Shown here piece after piece: positions 7,802 through 17,632 of a stretch of 64,000 nt of DNA. The first letter of the stretch is position 1; every line of letters begins with the position of its first letter. Made by a program: the position numbers and the translations under genes. Source of the stretch: Byssovorax sp. (lineage in GTDB: Bacteria > Myxococcota_A > Polyangia > Polyangiales > Polyangiaceae). The stretch spans positions 22,501-86,500 of the forward strand of contig JANYGI010000154.1 in the NCBI GenBank assembly GCA_025362495.1, read 5' to 3'. Under the pieces are notes generated by a model. That model was not told the DNA's origin. It made no database searches and worked only from the letters and a program-made list of their open reading frames with translations.

Positions 7802-10800
7802 TCAGCGCTCGATTTTCGCGGTGCCCTTCTCGTTCCAGACCGCCTCGGGGATCGGCGCCGCAGGATCGTAGTGACAGATCATGGGGCGGTACTCGAGGCT
7901 CGGCCCGGATACCTCACCGGGCTTGCCGGCTCTGCCGGGCTTCGCCGGCGCGCTCGCGACGCGGAAGATCCAGGAGCGCGCGAGGTCACCCGACAGCACC
8001 GCGCTCACCGGGCTCTTCGCGACGCCGACGGCCTCCCACCCCGCGACGCACGGCGAGGTCGGCGAGCCATGCGCGATCGCCCCCGCCGTGAGCAGCGTGA
8101 TCGGCGCCGTGACGCCGACGGCGCTCTTCACGGGCGGCTCGCTCACCAGCACCGGGTGGCGCATCCCCGGGAACAGCACCTCGTCGCGCGAGCTCAAAAT
8201 CGCCTCGAAACGTGGGCTCTTGGCGCGATCGGCGGCCGAGCAGGGGCGCGGGCGATCTCCGAGATCGTAGAGCGTGGGCAGCGGCTCGGGGGCGCCGAAC
8301 GTGCCGTCCGCGCCGAGCGGCTGGAACACCGCCCACGCGTGCGGGCGGCGGCGATCGGCGGTGAGCGACGTCATCCCGATCGAGCTGCGCGAGCCATACG
8401 TCCAGTCGGCGTGCGAGACGAGCGGGCCCTCGCCGCGCGGCGGAGCGAGCGCGAGCGCGCTGAGGTCGGTCTGATCGTGCGCGCGGCGGCCGAGCAAGAT
8501 CGCGGTCACGTCGCCGCTCTCATCGCGCACCGTCGCGGTCCCGACGGGCACGCCGTTCACGAGCGTCACGTCGCCGTGCACCTCGACGTGGCCGTCGAGG
8601 CCGACGTCGGGGAACACCGGCAGCTCGATGCGCGAGACCTTGCCCGTGGGCTCGACGAGGAACGCGGGGGGCTTCGATCGATCGCTGCGGGGAGCCAGCA
8701 CCATGCCCTTCACCGAGACGGTGATCAGGCTCCAGAGCTGCGCGCCGTCGGGCGTCGCGTCGTGCGGATCGAAGGGCCCGGCGTCGGCGATCTTGCCGCG
8801 GCCGGTGCTGCCTTCCATGAAGTTTTCCCACGCGACCTCGACGTTGCGGAGCGACGCGCTCGGCTCCGCGGCGCCGTCTTTCTCGGCGGGGATCGCGGCG
8901 CGCACCGCGGCGTAGCCCTCCATCTGGAACGAGATCGTCGTGCCGAAGCGACCGCTCGCGGCGTGCGCGTCGAGCAGCGAACGCGTGGCCACCCTGGCGT
9001 CGCCCTCGCCGGATTCGGGCAGGTTCGCGCTCACGACTGCGGCCGCGCCCGTCGCGGGGTCCGAGGTGATCACCGACCACGCCGAGCGCCCGCGCATCAC
9101 CTCGCTGACCTGCGGCAAGCGCGACGCGTTGCCGTTGCCGAAGACGTGATCGACGCGCGTCCAGTGCGTCGTCGCCGCGAGATCGCAGACGATGGGCGTG
9201 AGCACCGCGGGCGCGCTCGACGGCGTCGCGTCGGCGGCGTGATCGACCGCGCCGGGATCGGGCGGGCCGCCCCAGCCGAGGCGCGTCACCGTCTCGCCGA
9301 AGAGACAGCCGGCCACCGAGCACACGACGGCGGTGCTCCCGCGGCCGATTTCACGGCCCAGCGCGGCGGGGGCGGCCTCTTCGTCCCAGGTCGCGCCGCC
9401 GTCGCTCGACTCGGAGATCCCCACGCCGTCGCGCGAGGTGATCGCCACGAGGCGCCGCCCGAAGCCGGCCATGATCGCGTCGTCGCCGGGCAGCGGCGCC
9501 TCGTGCAGGACGCGTCCATCTTCGTCGGTCGTCACGTACGTGAAGCCTCGATAGCGGATCACCATCAGGCCGACGGTGCCGTCTTCGCCGGGGCGGATCG
9601 CGCTCGTCTCGTCGACCTCGATGTAGTCCTCGACGGCCTCTTCGGGGCCCTCGTCGTCGTCGTAGTCGCGCGGCTTGCGCACCAGCTTCGGCCCGCGCGT
9701 CTCCAGCGATCGCTGCGAGAACGTCTCGCCCTCGTCGTGCGACACGAAGAGCGTGAGCTTCTCGTCCTTGCCGCGATGACCGAGAAAATAAGCCGAATGG
9801 CCGTCGAACGAGAACGTGGGCAGGAGCGCGGCAGAGGTGAGCTGCGGCGCCCCGGTGCTCTGCGCGACGAGCTCGGCCGGTCGATCGATCGGCGCGATCT
9901 TCGCGGGCGTCGGCGCCGCGGACGCCGACGGCGCGGGGATCGGCGCCGGCGCGCTCGCGCGGATCAGCAGCGGCGACGTCGGCTTGCAGCCCCCGGGATC
10001 ACCGCCGGCCTTGCACACGCCGGAGATCAGCGCGCTGCCTTCGGGTGAAACGGACACGAAGATCTGATCGGTGTCGGGCGTCGTCAGCCCCACGGGCTCG
10101 GTCCAGGTCGCTCCGCCGTCGCGGCTCCGGCGCACCGCGGCCCCGATGTCGGCGCCGTCGAGCGCGACGCACACGGCGTAGATCGTCTTGTTTCGCAGGC
10201 CCATCCGCACGCTGCCGCACCCGGCCGACCACGCGAGCGGGCCGAGCTCGAGCCGCCCGTCGATGCGTCCGCGCGCGAGCTGCCACAGATCGCCCTCGGT
10301 CTCGGGGCGCACCGCCTCGACGTAGCGATCGCCGTCGATGGCCGCGCGCCCGCCCTGCACCGCGGGCGCCGACGCGCCGCGGCCGACCTCGACGTCGATC
10401 GCCGCGCCGCGCGTCGGCAGCGAGCGCTTCGATCGCGTGAAGGCCGGCGTCGCCGCGGGATCCCAGCGCAGCGATTCGAAGATCCCCTGCGCGCCGATCG
10501 CGCCGCCCTCGGCGATCCCGAGGCGATGCGCGCCCACCGTCGGCGCGCTCGCGGGCGCCCACGTCGCGCCGCTGTCGTCGCTCGCGAAGAGCACCTCGGG
10601 GAAGCCGAGCGCCAGCGCGTGCGTCCCGGCGACGGCGACGTCGAGCACGCGCCGCGGCGGCGGTGACGCCACGGGGCGCCAGCCCGCGGCCGCGTCCCAG
10701 CGCAGCAGCTTGCCCTCGAACGTCGTCCCGAGCACCGCGTTGCTCGACGCCGCGACGCGGGAAAAAGGCTCCGGCGGCGTCACCGTGCGCGTGAAGGCCG

Positions 10801-11227
10801 CGAGCGGATCGGCGGCCTCGTAGAGCGCGCCGCTCTGCCCCGCGTAGAGCCACGATCCGCCCTCGCGATGGATCACGCTCACCAGATCCTCGGGCGCGAG
10901 CAGCTCCGAGGCCACGGCTTTGCCCGAGCAGCGCGTCGTCCCCGCGGCGCCGCTCTTCGTCGCCGCGGCCGTCGTCCAGCGCTGCCCGCCCTCGGCCGTG
11001 AAAGCGCATCCGCCGCCGGTGATCTCGGCCGCGGCGAGCGCGCCTTCGGGCGCGGGCGGGTGATAGTCCCAGCGCGCCGGCGTGACGAACAGCGGCGAGA
11101 GCGAGTCGATCGACGGCGCCGTCTCGCGCGGCTTGGCCCGGGAAATCGGCTGCGCCGCGCACGCGCCGAGGGGCGTGACGAGCGTGACGAGCAGCAGCGC
11201 GGCGCGCGATGCCTTCACTCGACCCAT
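7802..11227 (-). CDS. Large lipoprotein with sialidase-like BNR/Asp-box propeller
   Basis: The precursor is about 1140 residues. It has a signal peptide ending in a lipobox (TPLGAC), so it is probably anchored in a membrane and faces the periplasm or surface. At least four Asp-box motifs of the S-x-D-x-G-x-T-[WF] type are visible (SDDSGATW, SRDGGATW, SHDEGETF, SSDGGATW), showing sialidase-type beta-propeller blades. No catalytic sialidase residues can be assigned, so it need not be an enzyme. The ATG at 11227 or a GTG at 11218 can serve as start; the GTG forms a GTGA overlap with the upstream gene. A Pro/Ala-rich linker lies near the middle. Confidence 0.8.
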   Translation of the reverse strand: MGRVKASRAALLLVTLVTPLGACAAQPISRAKPRETAPSIDSLSPLFVTPARWDYHPPAPEGALAAAEITGGGCAFTAEGGQRWTTAAATKSGAAGTTRCSGKAVASELLAPEDLVSVIHREGGSWLYAGQSGALYEAADPLAAFTRTVTPPEPFSRVAASSNAVLGTTFEGKLLRWDAAAGWRPVASPPPRRVLDVAVAGTHALALGFPEVLFASDDSGATWAPASAPTVGAHRLGIAEGGAIGAQGIFESLRWDPAATPAFTRSKRSLPTRGAAIDVEVGRGASAPAVQGGRAAIDGDRYVEAVRPETEGDLWQLARGRIDGRLELGPLAWSAGCGSVRMGLRNKTIYAVCVALDGADIGAAVRRSRDGGATWTEPVGLTTPDTDQIFVSVSPEGSALISGVCKAGGDPGGCKPTSPLLIRASAPAPIPAPSASAAPTPAKIAPIDRPAELVAQSTGAPQLTSAALLPTFSFDGHSAYFLGHRGKDEKLTLFVSHDEGETFSQRSLETRGPKLVRKPRDYDDDEGPEEAVEDYIEVDETSAIRPGEDGTVGLMVIRYRGFTYVTTDEDGRVLHEAPLPGDDAIMAGFGRRLVAITSRDGVGISESSDGGATWDEEAAPAALGREIGRGSTAVVCSVAGCLFGETVTRLGWGGPPDPGAVDHAADATPSSAPAVLTPIVCDLAATTHWTRVDHVFGNGNASRLPQVSEVMRGRSAWSVITSDPATGAAAVVSANLPESGEGDARVATRSLLDAHAASGRFGTTISFQMEGYAAVRAAIPAEKDGAAEPSASLRNVEVAWENFMEGSTGRGKIADAGPFDPHDATPDGAQLWSLITVSVKGMVLAPRSDRSKPPAFLVEPTGKVSRIELPVFPDVGLDGHVEVHGDVTLVNGVPVGTATVRDESGDVTAILLGRRAHDQTDLSALALAPPRGEGPLVSHADWTYGSRSSIGMTSLTADRRRPHAWAVFQPLGADGTFGAPEPLPTLYDLGDRPRPCSAADRAKSPRFEAILSSRDEVLFPGMRHPVLVSEPPVKSAVGVTAPITLLTAGAIAHGSPTSPCVAGWEAVGVAKSPVSAVLSGDLARSWIFRVASAPAKPGRAGKPGEVSGPSLEYRPMICHYDPAAPIPEAVWNEKGTAKIER

Positions 11228-12375
11228 CGCGCGATGAACAGGTTCGTCTCGCCGGGGATCGAGCCGAGGCGGTTCGATGCGAACACCAGGTACTCTCCGC
11301 TGGGCGAGAACATCGGGAAGCTGTCGAAGCCGTCGTAGAACGTGATCCGATCGATCGGCGGCATCCCCGTGGTGTTCGGCGGCGCCTCGGGATCGACGAC
11401 GTACAGATCGAAGTTCGGCGCCTTGCCGGGCATCGGCGACGCGTCGAGGTTCGAGGCGAAGATCACCCGCCGCGAGTCGGGGAGGAACGCCGGCGCGAAG
11501 TTGGCTTTGCCGTTCTTCGTGATGGCGCGCGCGTTCTGCCCCTCGGCGCCGCCGACCATGATCTCCAGCGCCGTCGGCCGCACGAGGTGCTTCGCGAGCA
11601 GCGCGCGGTAGTCGTCGAGCTCGGCGCCGATGGGCCGGCTCGCGCGCCACACGAGGCGCCCGCCGTCAGGTGAGAACGTCGCACCGCCGTCGTAGCCCGG
11701 CGTGCTCGTGATGCGATGGATGTCGGTCCCGTCGGGCTTCGCCGTGTAGAGATCGATGTCGCCGTCGCGCGTGCTGGTGAACACCATCCGCGATCCGTCG
11801 AACGCCATCGTCGTCTCGGCGTCGTAGCCGGGGCTCACGATCAGCGGGCGACGATCGGATCCATTGGCCTTCGCCGAGTAGATGTCGAACTCGTCGAGCC
11901 CCCACGTGTACCCGAGCGATCGATCGGCCTTCGGCGGGCAGGTCGGGCCCGCGGCGTGCGTCGACGAGTAGACGATGCGATCGCCGCTCGGGTAATAGAA
12001 GAACCCGCAGGTCGTCTTGCCCTCGCCGCTCGAGACGCGCTTCGTCTCCCCGCTGCCGAGGTCGATCACGAACTCTTGATCGCAGGCCGCGCCGTCGCGC
12101 GTGGACTGGAAAATCAGGTGTTTCCCGTCGGGCGAGAAGTACCCTTCGGCGTTCTCGCCCTGAGCGAAGGTGAGCTGGCGCAGGTCCTTCAGGTGACGCT
12201 CGCGCGGATCGTTCGGCACGCTCTTGCCCGCCCGGACGCTGAAGGGGATCCACTCGGGCGTCGCGGTCGTCACGGCCGTGGGCATGTACCCGAGCGGCTC
12301 TTTCGGGGGCGGCTCGGCGGACGAGCAAGCTGCGAGGGCGGCCGCGAAGGCGAGGAGCGGGGCAGAGCGGAGCAC
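11215..12375 (-). CDS. TolB-like PD40 beta-propeller lipoprotein
   Basis: The 386-residue precursor has a signal peptide with a lipobox (ALAAC) and at least five WD40-like/PD40 repeats of the form F-S-P-D-G-x-x-[IL]-x-[FW] (YFSPDGKHLIF, TFSPDGGRLVW, MFSPSGEYLVF). Such propellers bind proteins or peptides in the periplasm; TolB is the best-known member. This is a stand-alone lipoprotein, not TolB itself, because no Tol-Pal genes are nearby. The downstream Asp-box propeller lipoprotein overlaps its stop, so the two are probably co-translated and may act together. The ligand is unknown. Confidence 0.85.
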   Translation of the reverse strand: MLRSAPLLAFAAALAACSSAEPPPKEPLGYMPTAVTTATPEWIPFSVRAGKSVPNDPRERHLKDLRQLTFAQGENAEGYFSPDGKHLIFQSTRDGAACDQEFVIDLGSGETKRVSSGEGKTTCGFFYYPSGDRIVYSSTHAAGPTCPPKADRSLGYTWGLDEFDIYSAKANGSDRRPLIVSPGYDAETTMAFDGSRMVFTSTRDGDIDLYTAKPDGTDIHRITSTPGYDGGATFSPDGGRLVWRASRPIGAELDDYRALLAKHLVRPTALEIMVGGAEGQNARAITKNGKANFAPAFLPDSRRVIFASNLDASPMPGKAPNFDLYVVDPEAPPNTTGMPPIDRITFYDGFDSFPMFSPSGEYLVFASNRLGSIPGETNLFIARWVE

Positions 12376-12430
12376 GAGGGGAGGGTAGTACGAAAGCGGC
12401 CCGGGGTTCAGGGGAGGCGAAGCGCGAGCC

Positions 12431-13210
12431 TCACACGCGGCTGTCGGGCGCGTGGTCGTGGACGCCGCGCCCGTTGACGAAGGCGTAGATGGCGCACGCG
12501 AAGATCCCGAAGCTCGGGATCAGCATCGTCGCGTGGCGCAGGTGAACGACGATCGTCGCCCCCGCGACGGCGCCGAGCATGAACGATCCGGCGATGGTGG
12601 CGAGCAGCGCGACCTTCACGATCGCCGGCTTTTCCGGGCTGGGATGGCCGAACGAGAGCCGCACGTGGACCCGCTCCGAGAGGGTGCCGCGCCAGTAACG
12701 GAACCAGCGCGCCGCCTCGATGCCGAGATCGGTGACGACGCCGGTGAGGTGCGTCGTTCGCACGACCGCGCCCGAGAGCCGCGTGACCAGGCTGTTCTGC
12801 ATGCCCATCGCGGCGCAGAGGATCGCGGCCTCGGCGTCCTGCACGCGCGGGTGCTCCGCCGTCGTCAGCCGCGAGAGCAGCATGAACACCACGAGCAACG
12901 CGCCCTCGCAGAAGAGCGCGAAGCTGTAGGCGTAGGGCACCTTCCGGAAGAAATCGCTCTCGATGGCCATGCTCGCGGCGAAGGCGCCGGCGAAGAAGGC
13001 GACGATCATCGTCATCGCGGCGGCCGCCGCGTGAAACTCCACCGCGGCGAGGTCGTTGGCGAGGCGGCCGACGTTGCCGGTGACGTGCGACGTGAACGAG
13101 CCGATCAGCAGGTATCCCGCCGAGTTCACGAACCCGCCGATGAAGGCGAGGTACCCCGCGATGATGCGGTTCTGATGGTTGGAGCGGCTGGGGCCTTGAT
13201 GCTGGAACAT
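12431..13210 (-). CDS. DUF1275 (YoaK-type) membrane protein
   Basis: This 259-residue protein has about six membrane helices. It shows the DUF1275 signature: a first helix with AGYLAFIGGFVNSAGYLLIG followed by FTSHVTGNVGRLA, and later TRLSGAVVRTTHLTGVVTDLGIEAA. The start is the ATG at 13210; the open frame extends upstream, but homology begins there. The biochemical role of the family is not established. There is no obvious operon partner: the neighbouring CHAP-like gene is divergent, and the PD40 lipoprotein begins about 55 nt downstream. Confidence 0.9.
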   Translation of the reverse strand: MFQHQGPSRSNHQNRIIAGYLAFIGGFVNSAGYLLIGSFTSHVTGNVGRLANDLAAVEFHAAAAAMTMIVAFFAGAFAASMAIESDFFRKVPYAYSFALFCEGALLVVFMLLSRLTTAEHPRVQDAEAAILCAAMGMQNSLVTRLSGAVVRTTHLTGVVTDLGIEAARWFRYWRGTLSERVHVRLSFGHPSPEKPAIVKVALLATIAGSFMLGAVAGATIVVHLRHATMLIPSFGIFACAIYAFVNGRGVHDHAPDSRV

Positions 13211-13447
13211 GAGGCGACGGAGAGGATCCCCGCGGCGTGAGGCCCGCGGAACGGACGAGCGAGCGCCGGGGATCGACGAGCGCGCTCCCCCGGTCCTACG
13301 GCGCGCGGCGGCATCGAGCAAGCCCAACGTCACGGCGGATCCGTCGATTGCAGCGGGCCAGCGGATCGGTCCAGGACGCCGGATGGCGGCGCGCGGCATC
13401 CAAGGCACAACCCCTCACGGGCCTCGCGGCTGCCACGGAGACAGTCC

Positions 13448-14506
13448 ATGCTTCATCGGCTGCGGATCGCGGCGTTCCTGCCTCTGCTGGTGCTCCCGAT
13501 CTTCGCGGAGCCTGGATGCGTTGGCGAGCTGGACTCTTCACCTTGTCGGGGCCGTGACGGCGTGTCGCGAGAGGCCGACTCGGTCACCGCACGGGCGGCG
13601 CCGAGCTGCGCCGGGAACACGGGAGCGATCCTCACGACCTACCAGGGAGTCCTGTTCTACTCGAATGGATCCTGCACCGGGACCTGGGGGGGAGCGTACC
13701 AGTGTCCCGACGCGGTGAAGCGGTACAATCGACATCAGGACTGGCACGGTAACGCCAGCACCTACTGCGACGCCGCGGCCCTCCGCGAGCGTAACCTGAT
13801 CTTGCTGCCCAACGAGTACGACTCTCCCGGCCTCGACGGCGACATCATCGCCTTCGACGGCGCGAGCTGCGGCAAGGGCGTCGGGCACGTGGGCGTGCGC
13901 TGCGGGACGCCCGACGCGACGCACTGGCTCCTCTGCGATCAGAACCGCACCTCGCGGCCCGCGGACGATCCTCTCCGCCTGACGCGGCGCGGGGGAGCAC
14001 TGGACTCCTTCACGCCGCATTGCCTCGTGTGCGGCGCGAGCCGGCCCGGCTGGGACTTCAGCGACGCCGTCGGCCTCGGCTCGGGCAACCACGGCTTCTC
14101 GCTCGTCGACATGCGCCTCGTCTCCGCAGATTCGGCGGCAATCCGGCTCGATCCAGGCGATTCGACTCCCCAGCTCCTGTCGCCCTCGGGCCTGCGGCTG
14201 AACCCCGATCCCGGGGCGGGTGGCTATGGAAGACTCCATGTCTTCCTCCGCGCCGGCGTGGACGTTCGCGGGCTCCGCGTCCATTTCACCACCGCGGGCG
14301 ATCCTGCCTGGGACGAGGCCAAAGCGCAATCGGCCCTGGTCCCCTGGAACGGCGGCTGGAACGAGGTCATCGTCGATCTCGCCGCGAACCCGCGCTGGGT
14401 CAGCGGCGACCGGATCGATCAGATCAGGATCGATCCCCTGAAGAAAGGCTATCTCCCCGGTGAAAGAGGCTTCCTCGATCTCGACTGGATCCGCTTCGAT
14501 CGCTGA
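13448..14506 (+). CDS. Secreted CHAP-like protein with C-terminal beta-sandwich
   Basis: The 352-residue protein has an N-terminal signal (MLHRLRIAAFLPLLVLPIF, with a Cys after EPG that might be a weak lipobox). An N-terminal domain contains GGAYQCPDAVKRY with a possible catalytic Cys, then GNASTYCDAA, and later GVGHVGVRC with the His expected of CHAP cysteine amidohydrolases. A second domain from about residue 200 looks like a carbohydrate-binding-like beta-sandwich (WNGGWNEVIVDL, FLDLDWIRF). CHAP enzymes cut peptidoglycan cross-bridges or glutathionylspermidine. The CHAP assignment rests on motif order only. Confidence 0.65.
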   Translation: MLHRLRIAAFLPLLVLPIFAEPGCVGELDSSPCRGRDGVSREADSVTARAAPSCAGNTGAILTTYQGVLFYSNGSCTGTWGGAYQCPDAVKRYNRHQDWHGNASTYCDAAALRERNLILLPNEYDSPGLDGDIIAFDGASCGKGVGHVGVRCGTPDATHWLLCDQNRTSRPADDPLRLTRRGGALDSFTPHCLVCGASRPGWDFSDAVGLGSGNHGFSLVDMRLVSADSAAIRLDPGDSTPQLLSPSGLRLNPDPGAGGYGRLHVFLRAGVDVRGLRVHFTTAGDPAWDEAKAQSALVPWNGGWNEVIVDLAANPRWVSGDRIDQIRIDPLKKGYLPGERGFLDLDWIRFDR

Positions 14507-14562
14507 GCCCGACAATTGGCCTTGAGCAGCCCCGGCGGCTCGGCTAGCGTCCGCGGTCGCCC

Positions 14563-15309
14563 ATGCCGGAAGTGCACACCCTCGCGCCGGAAGACTGCTC
14601 TTCGCGCTTCTTCCTCGATCGCGACCGGCTCCGCGCCCTCGCGCTCTCGCGACGCGCCGGTTACCGCGCCGCGGGCCCCTATCCTCACGCCGTGTTCGAG
14701 GGCTTTCTCGGCGCTGAAATCGCCGCTCCGCTGGCCGCGAGGTTCCCCGGCCCCGAGCACCCGGGGTGGATGCGGCGCGACTATCGCGAGCAGGCCGCGC
14801 GGCTCGGTCAGCTCCAGCGTACCGGCTTTGCCGGCGTCGACGTCGGTCTACGCCACCTGCTCTCCGAGCTCTCCGGCATGGCCTTCCTCGATTTCCTCTC
14901 GACCCTCACCGGGATCGAGGGCTTGATCCCCGACGCCCATTTCCGCGGCGCGGGTCCTTCTCTCACGCTGCCCGGCGGTCACCTCGCCTTGCACGCCGAC
15001 TTCAACCGTGATCGCACCCGTCACCTCGAGCGAAAGCTCACGGTGATCTACTATCTCGGCCACGACTGGCATCCTTCCTGGGGCGGCGCGCTCGAGCTCT
15101 GGGACGCCCCGCGCACCCGCTGTGAAGCCAGCTATCTGCCCGTCCTCGATCGCTTGATCGTGATGGATCATGGCGATACGTACTGGCACGGTCACCCCGC
15201 TCCTCTGGCGTGTCCGGAAGGTCGCCATCGTGCCTCGGTGTCGGCGTATTACTACGTCGCCGCCCCGTCGCCCGACGAGGACAGCGCGCATGGAGCCATC
15301 TGGGCGTGA
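14563..15309 (+). CDS. 2-oxoglutarate/Fe(II)-dependent oxygenase (prolyl-hydroxylase-like)
   Basis: The 248-residue protein contains the facial triad of 2OG-Fe(II) dioxygenases. These are H-x-D in LALHADFNRD, a distal His in WHGHPAPL, and the Arg that binds 2-oxoglutarate in GRHRASVSAYYY. The layout resembles the P4Hc/Ofd1-Tpa1 group, which hydroxylates protein side chains or small molecules. A Leu/Arg-rich segment of about 130 residues precedes the catalytic domain. It is cytosolic, with no signal peptide. The neighbours give no substrate clue; the ADP-ribosylglycohydrolase gene converges on it. Confidence 0.8.
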   Translation: MPEVHTLAPEDCSSRFFLDRDRLRALALSRRAGYRAAGPYPHAVFEGFLGAEIAAPLAARFPGPEHPGWMRRDYREQAARLGQLQRTGFAGVDVGLRHLLSELSGMAFLDFLSTLTGIEGLIPDAHFRGAGPSLTLPGGHLALHADFNRDRTRHLERKLTVIYYLGHDWHPSWGGALELWDAPRTRCEASYLPVLDRLIVMDHGDTYWHGHPAPLACPEGRHRASVSAYYYVAAPSPDEDSAHGAIWA

Positions 15310-15318
15310 CGCGCTGCC

Positions 15319-16455
15319 TCAGCCGAGCGCGGCCATCTTGACCTGGTAGCTCTTCTCTTCGTCGGTCAGCTCGCGCTCGCGCTCGATGAAGCCGTCGCGT
15401 CGCTCGGGCGCCCCGTCGCGCGTCACGAGCGCGTCGGCGTAGACCTCGAGCCGGGGCCCGTCGCGCAGGCGATCGACGGGGATCCATGCGGTACCGAAGC
15501 GCGCCCCGAGCAGCCCGCCGGCGATGGCGCCCACGGTGTCGGTGTCCTGCCCCTGGCCCATGATCGACGCGAGCAGATCGGGCGGCGATCCGCTGGGAAA
15601 CAAGCCCACCGCGAGCCCGTGCAGGCCGCCGAGGATCGCGAAGCCCTGGTTGACGTGCGCCCGCGTGAAGCCGCGCGCGAGGTGGGGCTTGGCGCGCTCC
15701 GAGAGCGTGGCGCGCATGCCCGCGAGGCCCTCCGGGAGCGCGGAGAAGAGCGCGCGGATCTCCTGTGAAACCAGGTGTTTCCCGCTGCGATCGATGCCCC
15801 ACCCGGGGCGGTGCTCGATCCACTCGAGCTCCACCGCGGCGACGTCGTCGGCGAGGCGCGCGCGCACCGCGGCGGCGTCGTCGCCGTTGATCAGCAGCGC
15901 GGCGCTGTGGGCCACCGCGTAGGCGATCGCGCCGGCGCGCACATCGCCGTGCGTGACGAGGCTCGACTCCATCGCGACCTGCGCGAGCTCTTCCGGTTTG
16001 TCGCGGTAGATGGCGCCGAGCGGCGCGATCCGCATCGCCGCGCCCATGCCCGCCGACGCGCTCCCGGCGTGCTCGGGCGGAGCGCCGCGCGCGAGCTTGT
16101 GCACCGCCTGCTGGAAATTGCGCCCGTAGCCGCGCATCGCGCCCCGCTGCATCCCGACGACGAGCCACTCGGCCCAGCGCGCCGGCGACCACGGCCCACC
16201 GAGGCAGACCGCGATCAGCGCGAGCGCTTGCTGCGTGTCGTCCGAGTGGATCCCGAGCGGCCGGAGTCGACGCCGCACCTCGCGCGCCGGCTGGATCCGA
16301 TCGAGCGGATACTCGACCGGCAGCGAGGTATACGCGCCGTACACGGCGTCGATGTCGTCCTTGCGCCAGCCTTCGATCGGGCAGCCGAGGACGTCGCCCC
16401 ACGCGAGACCGAGGAGGGTGCCCCGGGCGCGATCCTCCCATGTCGGCATGTCCAT
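15319..16455 (-). CDS. ADP-ribosylglycohydrolase family protein
   Basis: The 378-residue all-helical protein starts with DRARGTLLGLAWGDVLGCP and has the metal-binding motifs of the DraG/ARH family: HSDDTQQALA near residue 70 and GQGQDTDTVGAIAGGLLGA near residue 300. These Asp/Thr residues bind two Mg ions. The family removes ADP-ribose from proteins, or dinitrogen reductase in diazotrophs; other members hydrolyse different ADP-ribose conjugates. No nif or ART gene is nearby, so the substrate is open. It is convergent with the 2OG oxygenase gene, 9 nt away. Confidence 0.9.
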   Translation of the reverse strand: MDMPTWEDRARGTLLGLAWGDVLGCPIEGWRKDDIDAVYGAYTSLPVEYPLDRIQPAREVRRRLRPLGIHSDDTQQALALIAVCLGGPWSPARWAEWLVVGMQRGAMRGYGRNFQQAVHKLARGAPPEHAGSASAGMGAAMRIAPLGAIYRDKPEELAQVAMESSLVTHGDVRAGAIAYAVAHSAALLINGDDAAAVRARLADDVAAVELEWIEHRPGWGIDRSGKHLVSQEIRALFSALPEGLAGMRATLSERAKPHLARGFTRAHVNQGFAILGGLHGLAVGLFPSGSPPDLLASIMGQGQDTDTVGAIAGGLLGARFGTAWIPVDRLRDGPRLEVYADALVTRDGAPERRDGFIERERELTDEEKSYQVKMAALG

Positions 16456-16673
16456 GATCCTATCTTCGCTCGGTCCGAGCGATCCCGGTAGATATCGGCG
16501 ACCGGTTGTTTCGGAGCGTCAGATTGGTGGCGCTCGCTCGGCGCCCCGCTACGAGCGCGAGCCGCGGATGGATTGGCAGGGCGGGGTCGAGGCGGCGCAC
16601 CGGGCTTCGATACACGATCTCGACGCCGATCTGTGATGGATCGAGCGCGCTTCCGCCGCTTGGCCGAGGCGGC

Positions 16674-17624
16674 TCATCGAGCCGAGGCGCGGGCTGCCCA
16701 CGCGGCGTGTCCCACCTCGGCAAAATCGCCCCACGAAGCGCCGTCGATCGGAGCTTCCAGAACAGCACGCTCGTCCCCCCGCACGACGGATCCGGTGAGC
16801 GCCCGCACCGCGAACGAGGCGACGAGCGCGTCGCCGCCCAGCCACAGGCCATCGGCCGCGACCGCGACGTCGATCCAGCCCACCGGCACGCGCCGCCCCG
16901 CGACGAGCTCGAGCCCCGCCGGGACGGGATCGCGCGGATCGCTGATCGGCGCGACGATCCGGCGATCGTCGGGCAGCGCCGCAGGATCACGTCGTGCCCC
17001 CGCGCGCGCCGCGACGGCCTCGATCACGCGCAGCGCGAGCGCCGCGGGATCGACCTCGCCGAGCGCCAGCGGCTCCTTGCCGCGATGGCGATCGATCGCG
17101 CGCTCCTCCTCTGCACGGAGCGCGGAGGGCAGCGCGATCGTCGCGTCGAGCCCGGCGAAGACCTCGATCACGACGCGGCCGTCCGGCAGCGCCTCGAAGC
17201 CGAGCAGCGCCGCGGGGCGATGCTGGATCGCGATCCACTCGCGCCCGAAGTAGTGCGCCGGCGCGCCGCCGCGCGAGAGCCCCTGCAGAAAGCCACGGAC
17301 GTTGCGGTTGAGCAGCGTGCGCGCCGTGGCGTCGGGCGCGAGCGCGGCCACGTGCGGGAGCGCCAGCGTCCACACGAGGGCGTGTTGCCCGATGTACCCG
17401 GCTGTCCCCGTCGTGCAACGTCGGAGCACAGGCGTACCCGCTGTGGCACACGCGGCGAGATCGACGACGCGGCCCGCGCGCTGGAGGGCGCCGAGCACCA
17501 CGGCTGGCCCCTCGACGAGGCTCGCCGTGATCGCCGCCTCGCCGCCCTCGGTGAGCGCGAGCATCGCCGGCGCGAGCCCGAGCGCTTCGACGAGAGATCG
17601 CCGCGCGGGTTCGACGATCCGCAC
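16674..17624 (-). CDS. Lipoate/biotin protein ligase-like protein
   Basis: The product is 316 residues from a GTG at 17624, where family-like sequence begins just after the upstream gene's stop. The order GPAVVLGALQ, then GTPVLRRCTTGTAGYIG, then ALVWTLALPHV matches the biotin/lipoate ligase (LplA/LipB) fold, with RR-x-TTGTA in the position of the lipoyl-AMP loop. The usual catalytic Lys motif is not clearly present, so it may be a diverged or non-ligase member. It probably forms an operon with the zinc-ribbon membrane protein upstream (8 nt spacer). The 218 nt to the left hold no gene I can support. Confidence 0.55.
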   Translation of the reverse strand: MRIVEPARRSLVEALGLAPAMLALTEGGEAAITASLVEGPAVVLGALQRAGRVVDLAACATAGTPVLRRCTTGTAGYIGQHALVWTLALPHVAALAPDATARTLLNRNVRGFLQGLSRGGAPAHYFGREWIAIQHRPAALLGFEALPDGRVVIEVFAGLDATIALPSALRAEEERAIDRHRGKEPLALGEVDPAALALRVIEAVAARAGARRDPAALPDDRRIVAPISDPRDPVPAGLELVAGRRVPVGWIDVAVAADGLWLGGDALVASFAVRALTGSVVRGDERAVLEAPIDGASWGDFAEVGHAAWAARASAR

Positions 17625-17632
17625 CGAGGCGT

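Noticed and set aside
7871..10048. Long plus-strand open frame opposite the Asp-box lipoprotein
   Set aside because: Arg/Ala/Gly-rich, low in plausible domains, and exactly antisense to a well-supported coding sequence; typical mirror frame of GC-rich DNA.
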